From CAVVAL01 sp963742725 (GTDB taxonomy: Bacteria; Actinomycetota; Actinomycetes; Mycobacteriales; Cryptosporangiaceae), in assembly GCA_963742725.1 (NCBI GenBank), contig CAVUMX010000001.1:1488001-1552000 (forward strand): DNA of 64,000 nucleotides, read 5' to 3'. Positions 42,315 to 52,002 of this stretch are shown in pieces; position 1 is the stretch's first letter, and the number at the start of each line of letters is the position of its first letter. The notes below the pieces were generated by a model. It searched no databases and was not told the DNA's origin. It saw only the letters and a program-made list of their open reading frames with translations. Made by a program: the position numbers and the translations under genes.

Positions 42315-44066
42315 GTGCAGAAGGTACTGATCGCCAACCGCGGGGAGATCGCGGTGCGGGTCGCCCGTGCCTGCCGTGACGCGGGGCTGACCAGCGTGGC
42401 CGTGTACGCCGACTCCGACCGTGACGCGCTGCACGCCCGCCTCGCCGACGAGGCCTACGCGCTCGGCGGTGACACCCCCGGCGACAGCTACCTTCGCATC
42501 GACAAGCTGCTCGACGTGGCCGCGCGGGCCGGTGCCGACGCCGTCCACCCCGGGTACGGATTCCTGTCCGAGAACGCCGAGTTCGCCCAGGCCGTGATCG
42601 ACGCCGGGCTCACCTGGATCGGCCCCACGCCGGCGGCGATCCGCGCGCTCGGGGACAAGGTCGAGGCACGGCACATCGCGATGGCAGCGGGCGCGCCGCT
42701 CGTCCCCGGCACGAAAGACCCGGTCAGCGGACCGGACGAGGTCGTCACGTTCGCGCAGGAGTACGGGCTGCCGGTGGCGATCAAGGCGGCGTTCGGCGGC
42801 GGCGGGCGGGGCCTCAAGGTCGCCCGGACGCTGGAAGAGATCCCGGAGCTGTACGCGTCGGCGGTCCGTGAGGCCGAGGCGGCATTCGGGCGGGGCGAGT
42901 GCTTCGTCGAGCGGTACCTGGACAAGCCGCGGCACGTCGAGGCGCAGGTCCTCGCCGACCAGCACGGCAACGTGATCGTCGTCGGCACCCGCGACTGTTC
43001 GCTGCAGCGGCGGCACCAGAAGCTCGTCGAAGAGGCGCCGGCTCCGTTCCTGTCCGACGACCAGCGCTCGCGGATCCACGAGTCGTCGCGGGCGATCTGC
43101 CGCGAGGCCGGGTACCACGGCGCCGGCACGGTCGAGTTCCTCGTCGCCGTCGACGGCACGATCAGCTTCCTCGAGGTCAACACCCGGCTCCAGGTCGAGC
43201 ACCCGGTGTCGGAGGAGACCACGGGCCTCGACCTCGTGCGCGAGCAGTTCCGGATCGCCGACGGCGAGGCGCTGCGCTTCACCGAGGACCCGGCACCGCG
43301 CGGCCACTCGTTCGAGTTCCGCATCAACGGCGAGGACGCGGGCCGCGGCTTCCTGCCCGCCCCCGGCGCTGTGTCTGTCTTTGTGGCGCCTGCCGGCCCG
43401 GGCGTGCGGGTCGACACCGGCGTCGAGGCCGGCTCGGTCATCGGCGGCAACTTCGACTCGCTGCTGGCCAAGCTCATCGTGACCGGCGAATCGCGAGCCG
43501 AGGCGCTCGCCCGTGCGCGGCGCGCCCTGGACGAGATGGTCGTCGACGGCATGGCCACGGTGCTGCCGTTCCACCGGGCGATCGTCCGGGACCCGGCGTT
43601 CACGTCCGACCCGTTCAGCGTGCACACCCGCTGGATCGAGACCGAGTTCGACAACCAGATCCCGCCGTACGCCGGTGACGCCGCTGCCGGCGCCGAGGCC
43701 GAGCCGCGGGAGACCGTGGTGGTCGAGGTCGGCGGGAAGCGGCTGGAAGTGTCGCTGCCCGGCGGGCTCGGTGTCTCCCCTGGTACTTCGGCGGGTCGGA
43801 AGAAGGCGCCGAAGCGCGGCGGGGGCGGCAAGGCCGGGTCCGGCGCCAGCGGCGACGCCGTCGTCAGCCCCATGCAGGGGACGATCGTGAAAATCGCCGT
43901 CGAAGAAGGTCAGACCGTCGCCGAGGGCGACCTGATCGTCGTTCTCGAGGCGATGAAGATGGAGCAGCCGCTCAACGCCCACAAGGCCGGCACCGTGACC
44001 ACCCTGAACGCGACCGTGGGCGAGGTCGTCACCGCCGGCTCCGCCATCTGCGAACTCAAGGACTGA
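42315..44066 (+). CDS. accA: Acyl-CoA carboxylase alpha subunit (biotin carboxylase + biotin carrier)
   Basis: A 583-residue protein. The biotin carboxylase domain (1 to about 450) has VLIANRGEIAVRVARAC, the glycine-rich KAAFGGGGRGLKVA, RDCSLQRRHQK and EVNTRLQVEHPVSE. The biotin carrier domain follows a Lys/Gly-rich linker, with the biotinylated lysine in VLEAMKMEQPL. With accB and accE it makes malonyl- or methylmalonyl-CoA. The start is GTG at 42315, after GAAGGGAGACGAGC. Confidence 0.96.
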   Translation: MQKVLIANRGEIAVRVARACRDAGLTSVAVYADSDRDALHARLADEAYALGGDTPGDSYLRIDKLLDVAARAGADAVHPGYGFLSENAEFAQAVIDAGLTWIGPTPAAIRALGDKVEARHIAMAAGAPLVPGTKDPVSGPDEVVTFAQEYGLPVAIKAAFGGGGRGLKVARTLEEIPELYASAVREAEAAFGRGECFVERYLDKPRHVEAQVLADQHGNVIVVGTRDCSLQRRHQKLVEEAPAPFLSDDQRSRIHESSRAICREAGYHGAGTVEFLVAVDGTISFLEVNTRLQVEHPVSEETTGLDLVREQFRIADGEALRFTEDPAPRGHSFEFRINGEDAGRGFLPAPGAVSVFVAPAGPGVRVDTGVEAGSVIGGNFDSLLAKLIVTGESRAEALARARRALDEMVVDGMATVLPFHRAIVRDPAFTSDPFSVHTRWIETEFDNQIPPYAGDAAAGAEAEPRETVVVEVGGKRLEVSLPGGLGVSPGTSAGRKKAPKRGGGGKAGSGASGDAVVSPMQGTIVKIAVEEGQTVAEGDLIVVLEAMKMEQPLNAHKAGTVTTLNATVGEVVTAGSAICELKD

Positions 44067-44888
44067 CGGCGCCGGCCACACCCACCTTGGCGCGAGCTGT
44101 CGGCGAGCGGATGTAGCCCGTGGCCTGGATTTCGCCGCCGCGCCGTACCACCGGGGCGGCGCGACACCACCGAACATCCAATCCTCATGACCGCGATCCG
44201 CTACTGCAGGCGTTGGGAAGGTCGATGCGACCCGTCTAACCAAACATGTCGGCGGGCAGGCGAGTCGATCGCGGGGTATGCGTGCATTGGATCATGTGAA
44301 GGTGAGGCCGGCCGCTCTACCGGCCGTCGTCGGCGGACGTGAGCCGAGGCGCGCCAGGAGCGCCCTATTGTGCCGCGGATACCGTCAGCGGCGATCTCGA
44401 CGCTGATCTGGCGAGCCGAGAGCTTGCGGTCCCGCCGCTGCACTCTATCCGGGCCACTATGTTCATCAAGTCTGGTCGGGCCGCGCGGCGCCGACGAGAG
44501 GTAACAGGCCTGCCTCGCGCAGGCCTTGTTGGTTGCACTTCACATGCTGCCGACAGGAGAGCCGTTCCGTCGCGACGCCGTACCGCCACGTATCAACAAC
44601 TCCGCGCAAACAGCTAGGCAGTCGAACAGCCGACAGCCCCGCCACCGTCACCAGCCGCACGCCGGCCATCCACGATGGACGATTTGTCGGCAACGATGAC
44701 GGCAACGGGGCCGGACGTTGACGTTCGTCGAGAACCCGCCTGTCGCATGTCGACTACAGATTGAACAGCAATGGGACACGGTCCGCTGGGATGCAACTCA
44801 TAATCGTACGGCCCCATTATTCCAGGCCACGATGTCCTGGTCATTGCACGGATACTAGCAGCCACAAACCACCATGGCCGCGCGGCCG
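44067..44888. other. Gene-poor 822-bp stretch at the edge of the toxin island
   Basis: I find no convincing gene. Short open frames on both strands lack ribosome binding sites and family-like sequence. Base use is visibly less GC-rich than around accA. It contains a perfect hairpin, AGGCCTGC-CTCGC-GCAGGCCT (44506-44526). Its place just downstream of a toxin/immunity pair is where displaced toxin tips and decayed immunity genes usually accumulate, but I cannot identify any. Confidence 0.5.
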
Positions 44889-45179
44889 CTACGGCTCCAC
44901 GTCCCAATCCTCATATACCACTCGTGCGGCGGCCACAATGTCGGCTACCAAGCGCCAGGTCGGGGGCTCTGGAGCGGCGCTGCCACGGAAGTTGCGATTG
45001 AAGGAGTCAACGTCCTTAACCGCGTATTGAGCCATGACTTCGAGAAAGGTGCCCAAGTCGGTACGCGCCCACTGATCGCCATTTTCCCTGAAGTCATGCG
45101 CCAAGGCTCTTAGGAATCGCGCGAACGCGATGCGATCAGGAATATCCGCTGATGGGTCTAGGTAGTCTTGAATCGACAT
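44889..45179 (-). CDS. Probable immunity protein for the RHS toxin
   Basis: A protein of about 96 residues beginning MSIQDYLDPSADIPDRIAFA and containing FLRALAHDFRENGDQWARTD and WRLVADIVAAARVVYED. It is small, acidic and helical, like DUF7660-type immunity proteins. Its position, 5 bp after the toxin stop on the same strand, is the main argument. A TTG start overlapping the toxin stop (45188) is possible. I chose ATG 45179. Confidence 0.7.
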   Translation of the reverse strand: MSIQDYLDPSADIPDRIAFARFLRALAHDFRENGDQWARTDLGTFLEVMAQYAVKDVDSFNRNFRGSAAPEPPTWRLVADIVAAARVVYEDWDVEP

Positions 45180-45184
45180 CGCTA

Positions 45185-48100
45185 TCAACCGCCCGCCGCC
45201 CGAAGACCAAACATGGCCAACTGAATTGCTACGCCATCGTTAGTAGTTGTAAACTTCCACGCCTCATTCGTCACCTCCGCAGGCGTCGCCATCCGGAAAG
45301 GCATAGGGACCCCGGCCTCCTGGAAAGCCGCTAGCCTCCTATTGTCAAGAGTAAACATCACCCCATCTCTCTCGACAAGTCGAACGGTCGGAATCGACGT
45401 TGGCTGGACGGTCCCGTTACGGAGCCCTTCGGCGGTGTCGGCAATTGTTTGCCCATCACCAAATTTGTAGGTAATTGAGTCTTGACTGAACCTTACGGTG
45501 TTGGGATCAATGGTATTCGGATCAACGGTGTTGCAGTTGTGTGCCAGCACGGGTGTTTCGGCTGCCATCACATAGTAGGTGTGGATGTCTTGGACGGTCA
45601 GGTTGTGGACGCGTTGCTTCGCCGACCATACCCGGAGGCTGGCTATTGCGACCCGTCGAGCATCGGCGGTTCGCACGTGCTCGCCAACCTTGAGGTCGCC
45701 TGCGTCAACCCATGCCCGCTGGTCGTCGGACCAGAACGGGTGGTTGGCCGTGGCTGTCAGGGTACGGCCGGTTGCCAGCGAGATCTCTGCCAGCTTCTTT
45801 TGGCCTCCGCTGGCGTAGGTCGCGACTACCGTGCGCGGACCAGACTTTCGCTTGACCGGATCAGCCGCAAGGACCCGGTCACCCACGACCAACCTGTCGA
45901 TGTCCTTCTTCTTGCCATTCGCGAGCAGGACCTTAGTTCCTGGCGGGAAGCTGTTCTCGCACTTCGCTGGCGTACGCCGCAAGATAGATTTGGCCCTGTC
46001 GACGGCCTTGCTCTGCTTCATCCAGCCGCCGATGGCGTCAGCCATCCGCCCGCCGATGTCTTTCAATCGGTTAAACAACTTCGCGGCTGCTTTCCAGCGC
46101 CACGCGTACTTCGCCGCGATCTTGCCGAGCAACCCGCCCACGAATGACGCCAGTACATTGACGGCCGTCTCCGCGCACGCGCCGATATCACCCTTGGTGA
46201 AGCAGTTGAAGCCAGCCGTAAGGCCCAGCTCGTCCGCCGCGATCTTCGCCAGCTGCTTAGCTAGCTTGATGACCGTCCTCTTGTGCTGGTCACGCCGCTT
46301 GACTGCCGCGTCGAGATCGGCCTCTGCCCGGTCACGCGTCGTCCTCGGCTTGCTCTTCTTCGGCGCGCCATTGAAGTCGTTGCTGAGATCCACACCGTTG
46401 TTCACTAGACGCTCAGCCGAGTCCGCAGAGATCAACCCGGTCGGGTCGGAGAACGTCGCAGGGGCGTTGTTGCCATAGGCGTACCCGTTCATCTGCTGCG
46501 GGTCCGCGTGGTTGATGATCGGGTCGACCGAGATGAACCGACCGTGCTGAGGGTCATACTCCCGGGCACCCAGATGCGTCAGACCGGTCGACGCATCGAT
46601 CGTGCCGCCGACGAAGCCGCGATCACCCGTCCACGGCACCAAACTTTGGTCCCGAGAGCCGCCGAACGGCAACGACCGCCGACGCGTAACCGCGAGAGTG
46701 CTGCGGTCGATCGCCATCCCCGCTGTTCCGTGGTGGTCGGAGACCAACAACTGCACACCGTCTGCTGTGCGCACCGCGACGGTCTGGCCACCGAACGAGT
46801 AGTACCGCGTCGCTGACTCCGTGTTCTTGGCACGGTCCAGCTTGATCTCCGTGCCGTCGATATACAGCGTCGTCGCCTGAGGGTCACGACGGATTAGCCG
46901 CTCCCCATCGGCGTCATACAGGAACTCCGTCGTCCCTTTGCTGTCCTTCGCCGAGGCCAGACGGCCCTCAACGTCCCAGGTCAGCGTCTGCTCCGCGCCC
47001 GCGAACGTCCGAGACTTCGTGTTGCCGACCTCGTCGTACTCGAACGTTTCCAGCCGCTGACCACCCGGGCTGTCCGTCGTGACCTTCGACAGAGCATGCG
47101 GGCGAGGCTGCTTCGCGGCGGGGTACTCGTACGTCCGGACGGTGTCCCCGCCCGCCAAGTGCTGAACTTCCTTCTTCCGGTTCCCCGTGACGTCGTACTC
47201 CCACGAGTGCCAGTAAGGTGCCGGCCCGCCAAGGTCAGGTGTCGAGGGCTCCGCGCTACAGGCCCCTGTCGGCGTCCACGCGTCCGTCATACGACGCAGG
47301 TAGTCGTACCGGAAGCACTGCCGATCAGCGAACTGGTCCGTAGGCGCGTCCGTCGTCTCCGTCAGGTTGCCGGTCTCGTCGTACCCATAGGCGACGTCCG
47401 ACACCGTGCCGGCGAAACCCTCACGCTCGACCTTCGACCGCTTGAGCCGGCGCGTGCCCTGCTCGTACGTGAACGACTGCCACACGAACTTGTCCGCACC
47501 GAACGTCATCCGCAGAGGCTCGCCGAAGGGCGACCGCTGCGTACCAGCGACATAGGATCCGTGACCGCCGAGCGCCTTTAGACCACCCAGCGCGTCGTAC
47601 AGGTGCTCGACCGTTTCTGACAGCAGACCGGATACGGCCGGCAGCCCCAACTTTCGAAGGTTCCCTTGGACGTCGTACGTCATGGACGACGCGTAGGTGC
47701 CGGCCAGTTCCCCTTCGATGGCTGGGATCACCGTCTGGGCACCCGTCGGCCGGTACATGATGTCGTAGCCGGTCACGGCCGTCGTGTAGGCGTTCTCGCC
47801 CACCCAACGCGTCGAACTCGCAGCCAGACCGACCAGCGGTTGACCCGCAGCACTCTTGGCCGTGTCGAACGTCCAGCTCGCCTGGAGTGGTCCCGTTGCG
47901 CTGTCCTTGCGCGACGCGGTCTTGCGGCCCAACAGGTCGTACTCGTAGAACAGTTTCGCTCCGCGGGCGTCCTCAACCGACACGACCTGGCCGCCATCGT
48001 CATAGGTCGTCTTGGTGACACCGCGGTCCGGATCGCTAGCCTCCAGGACTCGGCCCTGCAGGTCGTACTCGTAACTCCACACATTCCCGGCCGCGTCAGT

Positions 48101-51100
48101 AACGGTCTTCTGCTTACCGTCCGGCGTGTAGGTGTAGTTCGTCTCGTCGTACGCGCCAGACGGCCCACTGCCCTTGTACTGGCGCAGCGCCGTGGTGCGC
48201 CCGCGACCGTCCAAGATCGTGGTGGTCGGCGTAGATCCGGCTGGCGGATCAACGCTGACTCGGTCACCGCTATAGGTCGTGGTCGTCCGCCACTTTTCCG
48301 CGCCCAGGACCTTGAACGCCTGAACCGTCGGCCTACCGGTGCCGTCGTACGTCGTCGTTGTCTGCGATTCGAAGTGGTGATCGGTCTCAGGCACGAACAG
48401 GTCTGTCGACGGCACGCCCTGCGCGTAGAACGGGCCATTACTGTTCTCGACCTGCCCGCGCTCGTCGTAGGTGGTCTCCGTGATCACCCGGCCGTTCTCG
48501 TCCAGCGTGCCGTTGTCCAGAATCGTCGGGCTCTGCGTCTGCCTCGGCCGGAGCAACCCGTCGAACAGCGCGTACGACGTCTTGTAGGTGCTCCCATCAC
48601 GGACCAGCTCAGACGTTGAGACAGCGGCCGTGCCGTTGTTGCGCACGAGATAGCTGAACTTCAAATGAGGCGTGTATGTCGCCTTGGCACGGCCTGGCAG
48701 CCACACCGATGTAAGCCGGCCGAGGGGATCGTAGGCAAGATCGGTTCGCCGCGAGTTAGCGTCGATCTCCGCGTCTGGGACTCCCCATGCCGGATTTACG
48801 ACGGTCTTGCTGACGTGTCCGAGAGCGTTGGTCGCGGTTGTCTCTGTTACCGGACCGCCGGTCGCCGGTGTGTACGCCGTGGTGCTCCTACGGTTAAGCG
48901 CGTCATGAGCCTCGGTCACGCGCCCATGCGCGTCGTAGGCGAGACGCGAGCTCGTCTTGTAGACACCGCCATCAACCAGCGTCTCCGTGCGGGTTACAGC
49001 GCCCTTGGTCGGCGGCGTCGTGTGGCTGGCCGCTCCGTCGTAGTAGGTACGGACATCGGACACGACCTCTCCAGGTGCGGGCGCGTCACATGCCTTCTCG
49101 CGCGTGAGAATCCTGGCTTCCTGACCCAGGATCCACGCCGACGTGTTGTGAACACGCTCAATCGAGGTACACAGGTCATCGGTAGCCACGGCGACGTCTC
49201 CAAGGTCGTTGACCTTGTTCGGCATCCCGTAGCCATCGAAACTCGTCCTAATCTCGGAGGTCCGCTCGCCGCCGCCAGCGAGCGCGGTGCGCGTGCTGGA
49301 CTTGTTCGTCTGGAGCATCCGCGCGGTCTTCTCGCCGCTTCCCGCAGTCGGTGCGCTGACCCACGGGTCGTTGATCGTGCTGGTGACCTCGGCGCCGCCG
49401 ACCCCGTTGTAGGTAATCGCCTCACGAAGGAATCCGTTGGCGCGGGCGTCGTCGGTGATGACGCCACCACGCGTATCGGTGACGCTCGCGGAGCGCCGCG
49501 CGCCTCCGGGAAGCGGATCGCCGTTCATACCGCGCATATAGATCGACTTCGTGAATGTCAGCGCGCTCTGGCCCGGCGTACCCGTCGAGGCCCGCACCTC
49601 ACCGAAGCCACGCCACTGACCATAGGTGCGGTACTTCGGGAGGGTCAGCTCGTTGTCGTCGTAGTGCCACGCAGCCGGGCCGACATAGGTGTACGCCGTC
49701 ATCTTGTCCGGGGCGCCACCAGTGAGATCGTCCTCCACCACCGACTCGACCGGGTACTTGTGGAAGTAGTGCATGGTGGGGTTCTCGTCCCCGTCACCTG
49801 CCCAGAAGACTGGGAAACATTTCCGGGCGTTGGTGTGCGGACTGGCCGGCAAGCTTTGAGGCGTGCAATCAGGTTTCGGGTAGTTCACCGAGATGATGGA
49901 TCCAGTCTCACTGGTGATCTTGGCAACCCGAAGCTTGTCCATTGCGGGAGCCGAGTCCAACCCGTCGACGCGGTTGTACAGCTGCTCGCCTTCGAAAGTG
50001 ATAGCCGGCAGCCGCTCAGATCCACCGACCTTGCCCGTGTGCGTGATCGAGTTCAGCCACAGCGACGCCGTGGTCGTACCGTCGCCTGGCATAGGCAGCG
50101 ACTGCACAAAGGCCCACTCGTCCACCGGACTGTACGTGGTACCGGACCGGATTTCGGTCGTGACTCCGACGAGCCGCTTCCGGGTAAAGAAGCTCGGCGA
50201 CCTTACATCTGGGCAAGACGTGGTGCTCGTGCAGATCTGGTCGAACGGCAGATCCGGCCAGGCCGCCTTGGTCGTGTTGTTCAGTTGACCTTCGGCGCAG
50301 GTGATCGTCCCGCTGGGGATGCAGCGTTCGGCCACGGTGAACCGAACCTGCGTCGGCGCCGCCGTAGTGGCCTCGGTGCCCGAGCGCTCCCCGTACTCGA
50401 TCCGGCTCAGCCAACCGCCGCGGTCGTAGTTCGAGATCGCTGTGTTGTTGTTCCGGCCGTAATTGTTCTTCTCGCGGGCATAGTAGAACGTCATCGTATT
50501 GCCGTGCGGGTCGACGACGTAGTCGAGGTTCCACCGCCACGCCTGCTGGCATGACGACGCTGCGAACGTGGCCGCGTGGCAGGGCTCACCAGTGTGGTTG
50601 CCGAATACAGGGCTCACCCACGTCGAGTCGGTGTTCGCGGCGCTGTCGGCGCCGTACCTCTTGCCCTTGCCGAAGTAGTACTGCGTGCCGTCCGACGTGG
50701 TCAGTCGCCAGTACTCCTTGTCGTTGTCGTCATTCGTCGCCCCGTGGAGCCGCTCGATCCGAGAAGCGTCGTCGTTCTCAAGCCGCCAAGTGCCGTCCGC
50801 AGCCTTGATCAGCTCGCCGGAGTGCCCGCCCAGGACCACACTGGCGTTGTCAGTCTTCCAGCACTGATCGCTCGTCTTGGTGGCGTTGTTGGCTCCCGAG
50901 CCCTGGTCGTCACGGCAGGTGACGTACTTCCGCTCGACGTAGCCGGTTTCGAGGCTGTGGCCTTCACCCAGCCACGACGTCTGGTTGTTGGCAGACGCCG
51001 TCCGTCCATCAACCGAGCCGGACGAATAGTTGATCGCCAGCGACGGTGTCGGACCGTTCACGGCCGGCGGCACTCGCAACCGGTACGACCACGAGAAGTC

Positions 51101-51940
51101 GCCTGTCTGTTGGCTGACCTGCCATGACGCCGACGGAGCGAGCGACGTGGCGGCGTAGCTTCCTGCCGGACCGGACGCACCAGCGCTCACCGCCAGTACG
51201 GCAGCGGAACCACTGCTTCGGGCGCCAGACACTGCCGTGGAGCCCGGGATAGCCACGTTCGCGAGGATCCGCTTCGTCTTCACGTTGTTGCTACTCGGGA
51301 CAGGCGTTCCGGTCTGGCAACGGGCGAGGTGCGGAGTCGTGAGCGCGCACGGTGGAAGCGAGACGAGGCGCAGGCGCGACGCCCAGTCGCCACCGATCGC
51401 CGTGGCGTACTTGGAGTAGTCAACCTCAACCGACGCTCGACCTGCTGCGGCTACTGCGTCCTGTCGCGCCAGCGAAAGGACCACGCCGTGGATGCCCAGC
51501 TTCGCGGACTGGTCTTGTCCCGAGATGTTGACGCGGAGCTTGGTCGGCAGGGCCGCCTGGGCCACGCGTTCACCCGAGGGGCGCCCAACCCATATAGGCA
51601 GAGCACCTGCCTGTATGCGCGGGGTAGCCGACTTGGCTGCTATCCCCCCCGACGAAGGCAGAGAGACAACCGCCGAACCAGCCGTCGGCCAGGACGGCGC
51701 AGCCAGCTTTGATGTGCGGTACGCGGGCTTCTTGGCTGCGGCGACCCGGCCTGCCTTCCCCGGTACCGGCTTTGTCCGTTGCATGGGCGACGGGTCAGTG
51801 CCTGCGCTGACGGCCGTCGCCGGCGGAGCGACAAGAAGGGTCGCCACCAACACGCCAGCCATCGCTGCCGCTCCGGCCCGAAAGGCCCGGCGGCGCCACG
51901 ACATCGCCCACATCCGTCCACTCTTCGGTGCTTGATTCAT
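45185..51940 (-). CDS. RHS-repeat polymorphic toxin with Hint and ParB/Srx-like tip
   Basis: A protein of about 2,250 residues with a long Sec signal (AMAGVLVATLLVAPPATAVSA). A large N-terminal region and many YD/RHS repeats lead to the RHS core signature (GLTHLGAREYDPQHGRFISV). The region near the C-terminus is a Hint self-splicing-type domain (PPGTKVLLANGKKKDIDRL, ending PVLAHNC). The tip, about 115 residues, has TIADTAEGLRNG, FTLDNRRLAAFQEAGV and AWKFTT, resembling ParB/Srx-type toxin domains. ATG at 51940 follows GGGAGAGG. ATG 52006 overlaps the LamG gene's stop and is an alternative. Confidence 0.9.
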   Translation of the reverse strand: MNQAPKSGRMWAMSWRRRAFRAGAAAMAGVLVATLLVAPPATAVSAGTDPSPMQRTKPVPGKAGRVAAAKKPAYRTSKLAAPSWPTAGSAVVSLPSSGGIAAKSATPRIQAGALPIWVGRPSGERVAQAALPTKLRVNISGQDQSAKLGIHGVVLSLARQDAVAAAGRASVEVDYSKYATAIGGDWASRLRLVSLPPCALTTPHLARCQTGTPVPSSNNVKTKRILANVAIPGSTAVSGARSSGSAAVLAVSAGASGPAGSYAATSLAPSASWQVSQQTGDFSWSYRLRVPPAVNGPTPSLAINYSSGSVDGRTASANNQTSWLGEGHSLETGYVERKYVTCRDDQGSGANNATKTSDQCWKTDNASVVLGGHSGELIKAADGTWRLENDDASRIERLHGATNDDNDKEYWRLTTSDGTQYYFGKGKRYGADSAANTDSTWVSPVFGNHTGEPCHAATFAASSCQQAWRWNLDYVVDPHGNTMTFYYAREKNNYGRNNNTAISNYDRGGWLSRIEYGERSGTEATTAAPTQVRFTVAERCIPSGTITCAEGQLNNTTKAAWPDLPFDQICTSTTSCPDVRSPSFFTRKRLVGVTTEIRSGTTYSPVDEWAFVQSLPMPGDGTTTASLWLNSITHTGKVGGSERLPAITFEGEQLYNRVDGLDSAPAMDKLRVAKITSETGSIISVNYPKPDCTPQSLPASPHTNARKCFPVFWAGDGDENPTMHYFHKYPVESVVEDDLTGGAPDKMTAYTYVGPAAWHYDDNELTLPKYRTYGQWRGFGEVRASTGTPGQSALTFTKSIYMRGMNGDPLPGGARRSASVTDTRGGVITDDARANGFLREAITYNGVGGAEVTSTINDPWVSAPTAGSGEKTARMLQTNKSSTRTALAGGGERTSEIRTSFDGYGMPNKVNDLGDVAVATDDLCTSIERVHNTSAWILGQEARILTREKACDAPAPGEVVSDVRTYYDGAASHTTPPTKGAVTRTETLVDGGVYKTSSRLAYDAHGRVTEAHDALNRRSTTAYTPATGGPVTETTATNALGHVSKTVVNPAWGVPDAEIDANSRRTDLAYDPLGRLTSVWLPGRAKATYTPHLKFSYLVRNNGTAAVSTSELVRDGSTYKTSYALFDGLLRPRQTQSPTILDNGTLDENGRVITETTYDERGQVENSNGPFYAQGVPSTDLFVPETDHHFESQTTTTYDGTGRPTVQAFKVLGAEKWRTTTTYSGDRVSVDPPAGSTPTTTILDGRGRTTALRQYKGSGPSGAYDETNYTYTPDGKQKTVTDAAGNVWSYEYDLQGRVLEASDPDRGVTKTTYDDGGQVVSVEDARGAKLFYEYDLLGRKTASRKDSATGPLQASWTFDTAKSAAGQPLVGLAASSTRWVGENAYTTAVTGYDIMYRPTGAQTVIPAIEGELAGTYASSMTYDVQGNLRKLGLPAVSGLLSETVEHLYDALGGLKALGGHGSYVAGTQRSPFGEPLRMTFGADKFVWQSFTYEQGTRRLKRSKVEREGFAGTVSDVAYGYDETGNLTETTDAPTDQFADRQCFRYDYLRRMTDAWTPTGACSAEPSTPDLGGPAPYWHSWEYDVTGNRKKEVQHLAGGDTVRTYEYPAAKQPRPHALSKVTTDSPGGQRLETFEYDEVGNTKSRTFAGAEQTLTWDVEGRLASAKDSKGTTEFLYDADGERLIRRDPQATTLYIDGTEIKLDRAKNTESATRYYSFGGQTVAVRTADGVQLLVSDHHGTAGMAIDRSTLAVTRRRSLPFGGSRDQSLVPWTGDRGFVGGTIDASTGLTHLGAREYDPQHGRFISVDPIINHADPQQMNGYAYGNNAPATFSDPTGLISADSAERLVNNGVDLSNDFNGAPKKSKPRTTRDRAEADLDAAVKRRDQHKRTVIKLAKQLAKIAADELGLTAGFNCFTKGDIGACAETAVNVLASFVGGLLGKIAAKYAWRWKAAAKLFNRLKDIGGRMADAIGGWMKQSKAVDRAKSILRRTPAKCENSFPPGTKVLLANGKKKDIDRLVVGDRVLAADPVKRKSGPRTVVATYASGGQKKLAEISLATGRTLTATANHPFWSDDQRAWVDAGDLKVGEHVRTADARRVAIASLRVWSAKQRVHNLTVQDIHTYYVMAAETPVLAHNCNTVDPNTIDPNTVRFSQDSITYKFGDGQTIADTAEGLRNGTVQPTSIPTVRLVERDGVMFTLDNRRLAAFQEAGVPMPFRMATPAEVTNEAWKFTTTNDGVAIQLAMFGLRAAGG

Positions 51941-52002
51941 GGACCTCTCCCAGTGGCATTCCACAACACGCTCTCTCAGCGGCCATCTCACGGTTCGCTC
52001 AC

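Noticed and set aside
44201..44907. Several 60-100 codon open frames in the gene-poor stretch
   Set aside because: No ribosome binding sites, no recognisable motifs, and frames overlapping on both strands.
45185..45960. Intein interrupting an essential enzyme
   Set aside because: The Hint domain sits near the C-terminus of an RHS protein and is followed by a toxin tip, so it is a processing domain of a polymorphic toxin, not an intein in a host protein.
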